DNA from: Hygrocybe punicea
Taxonomy: Eukaryota > Basidiomycota > Agaricomycetes > Agaricales > Hygrophoraceae
DNA length: 64,000 nt
Direction of reading: 5' to 3'
Assembly: GCA_963556145.1 (NCBI GenBank)
Contig: OY744472.1
Location: 1,302,001 to 1,366,000 of the forward strand
Shown here in pieces: positions 30,480 to 41,057 of the stretch. Below the pieces are notes generated by a model. That model saw only the letters and a list, made by a program, of their open reading frames with translations. It had not been told where the DNA came from and searched no databases. Each line of letters starts with the position of its first letter. Positions within the stretch are counted from its first letter, which is position 1. The position numbers and the translations under genes are program-made.

Positions 30480-30743
30480 TGTATCTGCCAAATGCATACC
30501 CGCCGCACCAGTACTTGCCGAACCATGATGTGTTCTTGCAACACGAGTACCCATATGCTTGGCGCTTACCCACTGGGTGTGTATGGTGTGCAAACTTGTG
30601 AGTTATTAGTCAAGTACAAATTCACACTTACTATGAGTATATTTGTACTTGACTAATACCACAAGTTTGCGTGCCATACACACCCAGCAGGTAAGCATAT
30701 GGGTACTTGTGTTGCAAGTATGCATCATGGTGTGGTGGGTACT
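30480..30743. mobile_element. Palindromic MITE, split by the CACTA composite
   Basis: An inverted repeat centres near 30635: GTCAAGTACAAAT in the left arm pairs with ATTTGTACTTGAC, and GGGTGTGTATGG with CCATACACACCC. The right arm breaks at 30743 and resumes after the CACTA element at 49589 (TACTGGTGTGGCGGG, matching the left-arm CCGCCGCACCAGTA). So the 18.8-kb element inserted into this older MITE. Confidence 0.75.
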
Positions 30744-31190
30744 CACTGTGGGAAGTTGGATCCTTGGTTTTCAGTGATGCGAGCACTGGATGCCCTTAAT
30801 CCAGTGACCAGATCACTGAACATCAGGAAACTTACAAATCGTCTTTTTTGGGCTTTCCGTGCTTTTAAAAGCCCGAAAAGCGCAAAAAGCCCGAAGCTGA
30901 ACCAACTTATATTAGCGGGGTCGGTCCGCTAATATAAGTTCCCAGAGCTTTTCTAAGTTTCAAAAAGCTACGAAAGTCCACAGCTTCAGCGGGAAGCATT
31001 AGTACTTTCACATAGTGCTTCTGACTTATGCAAGCATGATGAAAAGTGCACAAAAAATGCAGGGTATATATTTTTTGAATACGGTACGGGGCAGATAACA
31101 AAAGGGGCAGGTAACGAAAGGGACGCGACAGGGAAACGCAGTATTATCAGATCAGACAAATGATGAGGATTGCAGGACGGTTATGGTATC

Positions 31191-33298
31191 TCAGGACTCT
31201 TCTTCCGTGTCAGATTGCTGAAGCAGAAAATGCTCTTCCTTGCTCTCGATGGCAAGAGGTTCAGAATCTTCGCTCTGGATGTCGAACGCAAATTGGTTGG
31301 CTGCCGCGATAATGGCATCCCACTGTTTGGCACTCAACCCCTCTACAGAGGGGAGTAAAGCCGAGGCCCGTTTCTCTGTCTTCGCATGACCATTAGATCC
31401 GAGCACCAGTCGATCACCATAGTTTTCTGCCGAAAAGTGCCCAAGCTTGCCAGCAGGGATCACCTCTTCACCGGTCAACCAGAACGTGAAAGCTCGCAAG
31501 ACCTGTGAAGTTGTCGTAGTTAGCTACAACGCACACAAACATTAGTAGGCTTACTGCTTGGATTGATAGGATCAGCGCTCCCACAGGATACTTCACCCGA
31601 GCATCTGCATCAGCTAATTTGATGTGCTTGCTGTGCGATGACAGGGTGTACGTCACAACATCTGATTGGAAGAGCTGTCGGATGTGATCACTGGTGGCTT
31701 TCAATTAAAATGGGTGTGAACGTACTAATTTCTTGTAGTCTTCACATACCTTCCAGTAGAAGGGGCGGTTGGCTGGGGTGGCACCAATGAAGTATGCCGC
31801 AGCCTCGGCACGGTGTTCTTTGTCTGCATAATCAGATCCCATAAGCAGAGACCGGACTGCAATCATGGCGTGCTGAGCAAATCCATTATGCCAGGCTTCG
31901 AGACGATAACCAATCTAACTTCGAAGTGAGTTAAGGAACTGGTAATCAGCGGGCAAGCTCACCAGTTGTCGGACTGAGTCATCTGTCTCCCATCCAACCT
32001 TGGCACCATCTGAGATATAGATGTCGTCCCAGATCTTCTCCAGTATATCGACATTTGGTTCGGACCATGCGGGTATCAAACCAACGTAGGCTTTGACGCC
32101 AGGTATGAAGATTGTTCTGAACCTCGCGGACGTATTAGCCGGCAGATCGCTGAGTGTGACTTTGCTTTTGCGACCCTTGTCCTTGATTTTCTGTGCAGAC
32201 GCTGACCCTTGATCAGAATTGCCAACTTTGATCTGTGCAATGGACTTTGTATGTTTCAGGTGCATGGTTACTGATTATCGGACAATAAATGAAGAACACT
32301 TACAGCATATTTTAAGTTCCCCTCGGTTTTAACGGTGGGCGTGGGTGTGACCACCGAATGTCCCATCGTTGATTCGTCCTGATCGCTGATCCCACCAGGG
32401 AGGTCCAACGTTAGGTTAATCTCACCGAAGCTTTGCTCCAAGTCGGACTCAGAGGTAGGTGCAGTACTAATACTATTGACTCTCTGACCGGTTGTTGGAG
32501 TGTCCCACCCACGAACCAGCCCCACAGGTGGTTTGCTCGCCTTAGTGCGCTTGGCTGCGGACCTAAGAGGATCAGTCAGACAACGTAGAAGTAGGAACAT
32601 GTGTCGTTTCGATGAGGGTCCTCACTGTTTTTTGGGTGACGTGTGAACATCAGCTTTACGTTTATCTCCGGGTTCCGGATTAACACGCTGCTCTGTCACG
32701 CATAACCTAGCTGCCTCCCCTTTCGCTTTTAACTTGCTGCTTTTTTTCGCTAGGACCTTGGCATCATCTTCCTTCTTACCATCCACTGGCTGCTCGACAA
32801 CCTCAGCTCCGGCCTCCCCGATCTCCCAGCCAGAGCCTGACTCGCTCTCATTGATGCCGGGATTGTTGGCGTCTTTCCCCTTCAGGTCGTTGTTGTTGTC
32901 CATGATGTCCTGGGAAAAGGGATCTGTGCATTGCATGGTGAGTAGACACTGTCTCAATTGTTCCATTGTATCGATTTACCATCATTTGTGGCAGCATTGG
33001 TCTTCCTGGCCAACTTTCGTGCGACACGTACCATGTCGCTTGCAACAGGGTTGTTAGCAGTATGCTGGTTATCACTCTCCTTAGCCCTCTGGTCCTCCTC
33101 GATGGCAGCGACCCTTTTCAATGCCAGGACTTTCCTTTCTTTCGCTGTCTTGGTCTCCTCAGCCAATTGTTTTTTTGCCGCTACTTCTTCCTTCGTTGCC
33201 CTTTTCACAGGCATATCGGGCAGGCCCACGACACGATTTTTGTTGCCAGTGCGAGTCACAATGCCTGAGGTGATGACAGGCAATTTTTTTGGGGGCAT
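31191..33298 (-). CDS. Plavaka-associated accessory gene, unknown function
   Basis: A multi-exon gene starting at 33298 with MPPKKLPVITSGIVTRTG, then a lysine/glutamate coiled coil (EEVAAKKQLAEETKTAKERK) and charged low-complexity exons. A conserved-looking region follows: KAYVGLIPAWSEPNVDILEK, IGYRLEAWHNGFAQHAM, ATPANRPFYWK and KYPVGALILSIQA. The final exon has RAFTFWLTGEEV, LGHFSAENYGD and an acidic tail ending SDTEEES. Introns lie near 33190-32890, 32620-32580, 32300-32270, 31960-31920, 31745-31700 and 31550-31500. Proteins of this type recur next to Plavaka transposases in mushrooms but have no known activity. A DNA-binding cofactor is my guess. Confidence 0.65.
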
Positions 33299-33460
33299 GG
33301 TTCGAGTTCAAAGTGGGAAGGTTCAATGTACGGTTCTTGTTTTTTTTTGATAATGTGTCATTGAATATTTACTGTACAGTACCAACTTGAAATGCCACCC
33401 AGTTGCACAGCCTGTAATTTAGACCCTTGATCCTCCCTCCACGAGTTAGCGTGTTAGGCA

Positions 33461-36400
33461 TGAATCGACTCAAGAAACTTTTTCGACCTCTAATATTTCC
33501 GTGCCCACATCCCGGATGCAAATGATTTTTCCGCAGTCAGTCGGGACGAACGCAGCATCTACACACACACAACCAAAGGCCGGCTCCGATCCCTCTAGAT
33601 TTGTCCTCCCAATCACCTCCGCATTCTCTTCCATCCCAAGCTCATTCTCGCTCTCCAAGCCCCCCCTTCTCTGTGATTCATGCCATTGAGCCGCCGCTTC
33701 TGACGGGACCCCATATATTGAGACATGGCATCATTGACGGTGAGCCAATTCTTGATTAATCTATGAATGACAATTCTCAGTCGGCTCCAGGCACACCCTG
33801 TGATGAGTTTGGGGATGATCTCCCACCCAATTCCTCTCCACCACCTCTTTCCTCAAGAGACAAGGACGATTACTCCCCATATCCTGGCCATCCAGAATTT
33901 GAAATGGCTGAGTTCCTGTTCCGCCAGGTTGAGATGTCTGCCAGCAATATCAACCACCATATGGATTTATTAGCCACACTGTACCCAGATAAAGACCCTC
34001 CATATGCAAATACCGATGATCTATATGCTACTGTGGATGTGACACAAGCAGGTGATGCACCCTGGTCAAGTTTCGAAGTCAGCTACACAGGACACATCCC
34101 GGAAGAGAACCCTCCATGCTGGAAAACCGCTACATACGAAGTCTGGCACCGTGACGTTCTGACAGTCATGGAACACCAACTGGGCAGCGCAGATTTTGTA
34201 GGAGAGATTGACTACACGCCGAAACGTGTCTTCTCTTTAGATGGACGGCGACAATACACGGACTTGATGTCAGGCAATTGGGCATGGCAGCAAGCGGTCA
34301 GTATCTCACCGGCCCTCCTCCGCCATGTGCCATGCTAACTCTGCATTAGGATGTCATCGCACAGGATCCGGCAAATCATGGGGCTATGTTTGCACCGATT
34401 GTACTCGGCAGCGACAAGACAACAGTCTCAGTTGCAACCGGGCAAACTGATTACTATCACCTCTATGCCTCACTTGGACCTGTCCACAACAATGTCTGAC
34501 GGTCTCACCGAGACGCCGTAACAGTGATAGGCTTTCTATCGATTCCCAAATGTACGTCTGAGTTCAGACTCTGTATAGAATCATCCCTCACCTGGATATC
34601 CTCACCACAGCGGATTGCGAGGATGAGACAGATCCGGATTTCCACCGATTTCGTCGACAACTATTTCATAGCTCCCTCACGCAGATCCTACACTCTTTAT
34701 GTCCACACATGACAACCCCCCGAGTCACACAATGCGGGGATGGCCACTTCCGCCATGTTATCTATGGACTTGGTCCCTACATAGCTGATTACCCTGAGCA
34801 AGCGTTGCTTGCATGCATCGTGCAAGGTTGGTGCCCCAAGTGAGTGCCATACCTCATAACCATTGACCCTCGCTGACTATGGGCTCAGATGCCGTGCTCC
34901 GTCTGACAAACTCGATTCAGATGAAGCATTCGGTAACTGCACACAAACACACACTGATGCGCTTCGGGAGGCATTTGACCTCCAGGAACTATGGCATGGT
35001 TATGGTGTAGTTGGTGAAGTTGTTGTGAGTCTGAAGTGACGCCATACATTGCCCAATTCTTACTACGTGTGTTTGCTAGCCATTTACCTCCTACTTCCCA
35101 CGAGCCGATATCCATGAACTTCTAAGCCCCGACATACTCCACCAACTAATCAAAGGAAGGTTTAAGGACCATCTCGTTACATTTGTCGTCGACTACATAG
35201 AACAGACACATACTGCTGCAGAAGCATGCAGAATCATGGCTGACATTGACCGCCGTATTGCTGCTGCACCAGCATTCCCTGGCCTACGCCGTTTCCACCA
35301 AGGCCGAAGGTTTAAACAGTGGACCGGTGACGACTCGAAGGCTCTCATGAGGGTATGAGTATATTTTTCATGACGTGAGGATATGGCTGACAATATGGCC
35401 ACAGGTCTTCCTTCCTGCTATCGTCGGCTATGTCCCTGATCAAATGGTCCACGCCTTCAGCGCCTTCCTTGATTTTTGTTATTATGCGCGTCGATCAGTC
35501 ATAGATGAGGACACACTGCAAGCACTCAGAGCTGCTCTAGTGGACTTCCATCGTGACCGTCAGATATTCATTGAAATGGGTGTTCGCGAAGACTTCTTAC
35601 TACTGCGACAACACTCCCTTGATCACTATTTGATGTGCATACAAATGTTCGGTGCCCTAAATGGCCTCTGCTTGTCAATAACAGAGTCTAGACATATCAA
35701 GGCTGTCAAATGTCCGTGGCGCCGATCAAGTCGCTGGAATGCATTAGGTGAAATGTTGTTGACAAACCAACGACTAGACAAGTTGGCCGCAGCAAGAGTT
35801 GATTTCACAAACCGTGGAATGCTCGAAAGCCCTGTCACTGGCATCCCCCCTCCCTGCCCAGTGCCACCAGTACTCGAACATCAGGACCCAGATGCTGATG
35901 ATGAAGGGGCAGTGGACGGGAAGAGGTACGAGGGCGAAGTGCAGCTAGCAAAATCACGAGGTATGTTACCTTCGGAATTAACTACCAATACTAATGTAAT
36001 GCCGACTCAAGCACGCGGTTACCCATCATCTCTTCCGGCTCTTATGCTTCACATTAACCAACCCTGACTTCAAGAGTACATCCGCCGCTTCCTGTTTGAT
36101 GTTCTTAACCCTGACTCCCCTATCCCAGGCTATGAAATTTCCCTAAACGACTGCCCTCCCTTCACAAGCAGAATCTTTGTCTACCATTCGGCCACCTGCA
36201 TTTATTATGCACCTAGTGACTTATGTGGTGTCGGAGGTATGCACCGAGAAAGAATTCGTGCAACCCCGTCCTGGTACAAGGGGGCACCTCATTATGATAC
36301 TGTCTTCATTGTGAAAGACCAACACCTCGCTGGATTCCGGGGGCTCTACACCGCACGAGTGCGGCTCTTCTTCAATTTTATGTATGGTGATGTCAAGTAC

Positions 36401-36676
36401 CCATGTGCTCTTGTTGAGTGGTTCAAACCCTTGGGTGGTATGGTAGAGCCATGTGAGCTCACACGGATGTGGATGGTCGAGCCTGACTTAGTGCGAGGAC
36501 ATCGCAATATGGCAGTTATACACACAGACACCATATTATGCAGTGCACACTTGATGGGGGTTTATGGTGGTCAGGCACTCCCACGTCACTTCCGCTTCCA
36601 TCACACATTGCAAGCATTCCACTCGTACTATGTGAACAAATATATAGATTACCATGCCCATGAAACTGTGTTTTAA
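33461..36676 (+). pseudogene. Plavaka transposase, two nonsense codons
   Basis: Exon 1 starts MNRLKKLFRPLIFPCPHPGCK, a C2H2-like zinc motif completed by TQHLHTHN, but TGA at 33523-33525 sits between GCK and FFRS. Later segments match Plavaka transposases: NHGAMFAPIVLGSDKTTVSV, YASLGPVHNNV then TGA (about 34498) then RSHRDAVTVIGFLSIPK, PDGHFRHVIYGLGPY-type text, ALLACIVQGWCPK with CRAPSDKLDSD, RADIHELLSPDILHQLIKG, GLRRFHQGRRFKQWTGDDSK, FLPAIVGYVPDQMVHAF and ITESRHIKAVKCPWRRSSRW, ending in HETVF. Introns are short GT-AG. Both stops fit CGA to TGA changes at CpG. The C-terminal half is otherwise undamaged. Confidence 0.85.
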
Positions 36677-36845
36677 AATAGGAACTTTTTTGAACTTAGG
36701 ACATAATTTCTCGTTGAGAAAAGGTGGATGACAAGTCTGCCAGAAGTATGCAGAAGTATGCAGAAGTAACTCAAAAAAAGCTAAAGCTGACGGCGAAAAG
36801 CGGAAGTGACTGATAAGTCCGAAAAAGGAATGTGTAGATTTCCTG

Positions 36846-37050
36846 ATGAATGGGTGGTCACTTCTTTTTTGGTGACACTGACGTCCTTGGTTATTCAGTG
36901 ACCGAAAATTTGCAGCACTGGAGTTTCGTGCTCGAGCACTGTTTCAGTTGCTCACTGAATTTCTAGAGATTAGAAACACTGAATTTTGTATATAAAGCAT
37001 TGAATATGTATTGGTCGTACAAAAAAAAAGATACATGGCAGTCACTGCAA
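36846..37050. other. Left subterminal region of the CACTA element
   Basis: No gene. Multiple CACTG/CAGTG motifs in both orientations (for example near 36896, 36921, 36938, 36954 and 36974) mark probable transposase-binding sites. It is separated from the true end by the Plavaka insertion. Confidence 0.55.
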
Positions 37051-40000
37051 TCACTCCTCGTCCAAATCATCCACTTCATCAGTAACAAACCTTGGCCGAA
37101 CCAATGCAAGAGCTCGATCGATTAAACCCCACTTCCTTCGTCCTTCCACCCGACCCATGCTTGACTTGACATTCCTCAAGTCTGTGACGAGCATTGCACC
37201 ACAGGATTTGTAAGAAGCACACTTGAGTGCTGCATCCTCCCCATTGGTCTTGAATGGGGTGATAACAGCTAAGAGCAGATCTTTGCCTCGTAAGATGCCC
37301 CAGAAATTATCCTGCCCTGGGGCAAACTCGAGGATCTTCTCCAGAACGCCGTAGTCGAGAGTCTTCACAATTAAATCAGATGTTCCCTCGTAGGTAATTT
37401 CATACTGCGCAAGGTCCGTGACTCAATGCAATATGCATAGAAATAAATCGGAATACGCACTCGAATGCAAGAATTATCACGGAGTTGAGGCTCTTGGCTT
37501 TTTCGTATCACAAAAAATGTTCTGATTGAATCGCCACCTCCCAGGATTCGTAATTTGCCCCATAATGGTAGATGAACAGGGAGACGGTGCATGACTTCGG
37601 TCTGACGTCAGCCAATGAGTACTGCAAGGTATGCAGCAATCCTGGTCTTGAGATCCTGATCCAACATGTGCCGTGGATGATAGGGCGATCGCACAGCAAT
37701 CCCTTGATCTTTGATATCATTTGGTTGTTAGCTTGATGGGGTGGATGGAATTGATCACATACAATCTATACATGTAAATTTGGTCCGCGTGAGGCCACTT
37801 GCATTTGCATTTGCAGAGCCCGCTAGTGAAAGTTCTTCATCCAAATCGTATTTAACACTGAGTTGTGAAAGGTAAGCAACTTGAAGATTTCGTTTATTCA
37901 AATTGGTCCATGGTTTGACACAGGATCGCAATGCTGATTGAACCGCGCCACAAAAACGTTCCATATAGAAAACCCATGTCGTCCATACTGGACCACAGTA
38001 TCGAATGTTCTGTGCAATGTGCAGGAGGCCATGGATTGTGACAGTGCATACTGGCAGGCGACTCTCTTTGTACTGGTAATAATATCTGCAATCCGTATGA
38101 ATTGTAATGTTGCGCGGTTGAGAATATAAAATTTGTTCACTCACTTTTCATAAAGTTCAACCCACTCGATGATCGCTCTCTCCAACTTGTCAATCTCTAC
38201 ATGTGTAATCTCATACTTCAGCGTCATCTTCATGATGTCGACAAGCATGCATAGATGGTTATAATACTTCTCATGCTGGAAACGACCTTGACACAGGGTG
38301 CATGGTAGCATACTATGTAATGAAGTATGTTGAATTTATTGGACAAGTATACTGAATATTGTTATCATATTGTTGCACACAGTATCCAAAGAGTATTCAA
38401 AATGATGATTCAATATTTTGAGACAAAGTAAATTACTAGTATTGAATGACACTTTTAGAATACTGCTTGAATAACAAGACATTTACTGAAATTATTGAAG
38501 TAGTATTGTAAAATTGCCATTCAATACTGGTAATGTACCATGTTTCAAAATATTGAATCATCATTTTGAATACTTTTTGAATACTGTGTGCAACAATATG
38601 ATAACAATATTTAGTATACTTGTCCAATAAATTCAACATACTGCATTATACAGTATGCTACCATGCACCCTGTGTGAAGAACGATTGGTGTGACATACAT
38701 GAACCAAAAACTCCAAGACTCCGCAGTGAACGTTGAACGGTCTTGCGCAATATTCCCAAGAGCGCAGACAAACGCCGCTGGGATGCTCTTCACAGCTGCT
38801 GCTGTCTTCTCACCAATGATTTCCCATGTGTTGGCAGAAATCTCATAATCTTCGTCACCCGAATCAATGCCCTTGAAGATTCCCATCCACAAATATGTGA
38901 GGTTTGGAATGACGTTTTCACATAGAATATGTGCCCAATCCCATGCAGCACACTGTGCATGATCGAGTGACTTGACGCGAGTGAGGGCAGGCAACTCATG
39001 GATGCCATGATACATGGATATATTATCGCGTTCCTGGTTTGTTTTTGCATTGTTCATTTGGCGTAAGATGGTCTCGAAATCGGAATGATGACACAGTATA
39101 AGTCTACGAGGATCAACGGATGGTCTTGTCTGGTGAGGGACATCTGGGGTTCTCAGCGGTAAATGATAGATTGTCGCACCTCCTGTCACATCGCGTACAC
39201 CCTTGATCTTGCAGGAACGGCAAGGACAGTACCCGTTGTGTCCTTTAATCCCCAGCATCTTGTTCATTGCAACCATATCTCCATTTTCGAGGATCAGGTA
39301 CGCATGTAAATCGAAGTGATTCTGCTCAATTGCGTTGAAAGTATGGATGCCAAAGGCAAGTTCAGCCTGCTCGTCATCAAGCGGGGCTAAGAATGATGCG
39401 ATATCTTTCGGTCGATTGGGGATAATGCCAACACAGATTAAGTGTGCAAGATAAATACGAATTCGTGGCGGTAGGTTGAAAATTTGGAGTAGCATCGGTG
39501 TCGCTGAGGGCCCAGTTTTGCGGCGTTTGAAGAGAAGAACACCATCAGTACAGACTGATAATGCGATGTCATGTTTCCCGCAGAAGTACGTGTTGGGCCG
39601 TTCCATGCCATTGATAGTGACCTTTGTGTGCAGCAACTTTCGATAGTGTTGACTATCAAAGATGTTACGAATCCGATCATCCGAAAACACATATGAGTGA
39701 CGATACAATAGCCTTGTGATCATCTTTTCATTTTCGAAGAACGCTTGGAGCCAAGGAATTAAGGGAAGATATTGAAATATTCGGCGTGGATGGCGGCCGC
39801 GTGCATAGCGTGGTTCTTTGCAGAAGGGACACTCTTCGTGATACTTGTACTTCCCTGTGTAGGCGACACAAGAATTGATACAGCAGTCATAATTGACAGG
39901 TTGGATACCCGATAGAAGAGCCATACAATGTAATATGACCCATTCAGAGTCGAGCGACATCTTGTGTGAAAACGTATGACGAAGTTGATTGAATGTCGTT

Positions 40001-40674
40001 CGAGTCATGTTACTCATGATCCTCAACTTGAATGCACGGATATTGTCGCAGTCTCCGTCAGTTAAAATGCTGTTTCCTGTAGCAAATCAATTAGAAAATA
40101 CGAAGATGAATTAAACATGTCAAATTCACGAATTTTCCATAACTCTTCATCCCTCTCGGGGCCAAGGTAATCCTCTAGGTCCTCACACATCTCCTCAAGT
40201 GTTCGGTGATCATCGTCACTCAAATCGCTCTCGTAGATAACTGCATCATCCGAATTAGGGTCAGAGTCGCTGGAATAAACAGTAGATTCAGCATCGTCTT
40301 CCATGATGTCGTGAATCAGGATTTCATGATCAACATCGTGGAGCTCGAGGGTTTGTGATAGATCTCTTTCATTTATTGTGATATGCAGATTGGTGGGTGA
40401 ATCGGTGGTGGTACTGGTTGCAGCACTATGTGAAACTGCTGATTGCATGAAATTTAAGTTGTGAGAAGATAACCAATAACTCACCACTGGCCAGATTGTC
40501 AGAATGGATACTGGTGCTTGATCCAGCATCGATATCGCTCCCATCATCAGAGGGAAGCATCGTGTGTTCAGATGCACTGGCATAATGTCGCTTCCGGGTT
40601 GAATATGCAAGCTTCTTGTAACAGCCTGGATTGCAGCAGCATCGCTTCCACCTTCGCTTGCAGCTTCTGGCCAT
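37051..40674 (-). pseudogene. Tnp2-type CACTA transposase, interrupted by a MITE
   Basis: It starts at 40674 with a cysteine-rich MARSCKRRWKRCCCNPGC, then acidic exons. The long exon 40026-38675 carries the Tnp2 core: MALLSGIQPVNYDCCINSC, ECPFCKEPRYARGRHPRR, IFQYLPLIPWLQAFF, DIALSVCTDGVLLFKRRK, LPPRIRIYLAHLICVGIIP, NKMLGIKGHNGYCPCRSC, DWAHILCENVIPNLTYLWMG and FTAESWSFWFMYVTPIVL. There the 383-bp MITE 38292-38674 interrupts it. Beyond the MITE the frame resumes QGRFQHEKYYNHLCMLVDIM, passes an intron, then LPVCTVTIHGLLHIAQNIRY and WVFYMERFCGAVQSALRS, and ends at 37051 with TDEVDDLDEE. Removing the MITE plus one TGA restores the frame. Confidence 0.87.
38292..38674. mobile_element. MITE of the CACAGGGTGC family inside the transposase gene
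   Basis: The termini CACAGGGTGCATGGTAGCAT and its reverse complement, with arms of about 157 nt, are flanked by TGA on both sides (38289-38291 and 38675-38677). It is the same family as the 849-bp palindrome at 6394-7242: the first 20 bases differ at three positions. A 3-bp duplication and CACAG start would suit a CACTA- or PIF-type parent. It has no coding content. Confidence 0.9.
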
Positions 40675-40812
40675 CGTGAACAATGAGGTGGGTGAACACA
40701 AGCTCGAGCTTGGGGTAGGGACTTAGGTGAAATTTCCAATCAACGATCAAAATCACATGACCTCAGAACGGCACTGGCACATCTTGCAGTTTGTCTTGAC
40801 CGGTCGACCACC
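40675..40812. promoter_or_regulatory. Divergent promoter of the CACTA transposase and accessory gene
   Basis: 138 bp separate the two start codons (40674 minus, 40813 plus). No other feature; both transcripts must start here. Confidence 0.5.
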
Positions 40813-41057
40813 ATGCCTCAGCAAAAGAAAACGAAGAGGGACAAGCCTGTCAACAAGCTCAATGCTGTCAGATCAAATATAACAGAATTGGACCGTGAAT
40901 TATGCAAGGTTCAACGTGAGTTCACATTGAAAATTTATCTTGAATTTCACCGGTCATTGTGGTCTTCTCAGGCAAGCAGGATGCTAGCCGACGAGTTCGG
41001 TCTTACAAGTCAAGATACAAACAGCTTATTCCGAGACCAAAAGGCACTCCTGGACGA

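Larger units (their letters stand above)
30824..36845. mobile_element. Plavaka element with transposase and accessory gene
   Basis: The ends are CAGGAAACTTACAAATC at the left and, reading inward at the right, CAGGAAATCTACACATTCC, flanked by AT (30822-30823 and 36846-36847). The left subterminal region has GCTTT/AAAGC clusters and a stem (AACTTATATTAGCGG, 7-nt loop, complement). It holds a plus-strand transposase gene and a minus-strand accessory gene whose 5' ends are about 160 bp apart. Two in-frame TGA codons in the transposase indicate recent inactivation. Confidence 0.88.
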
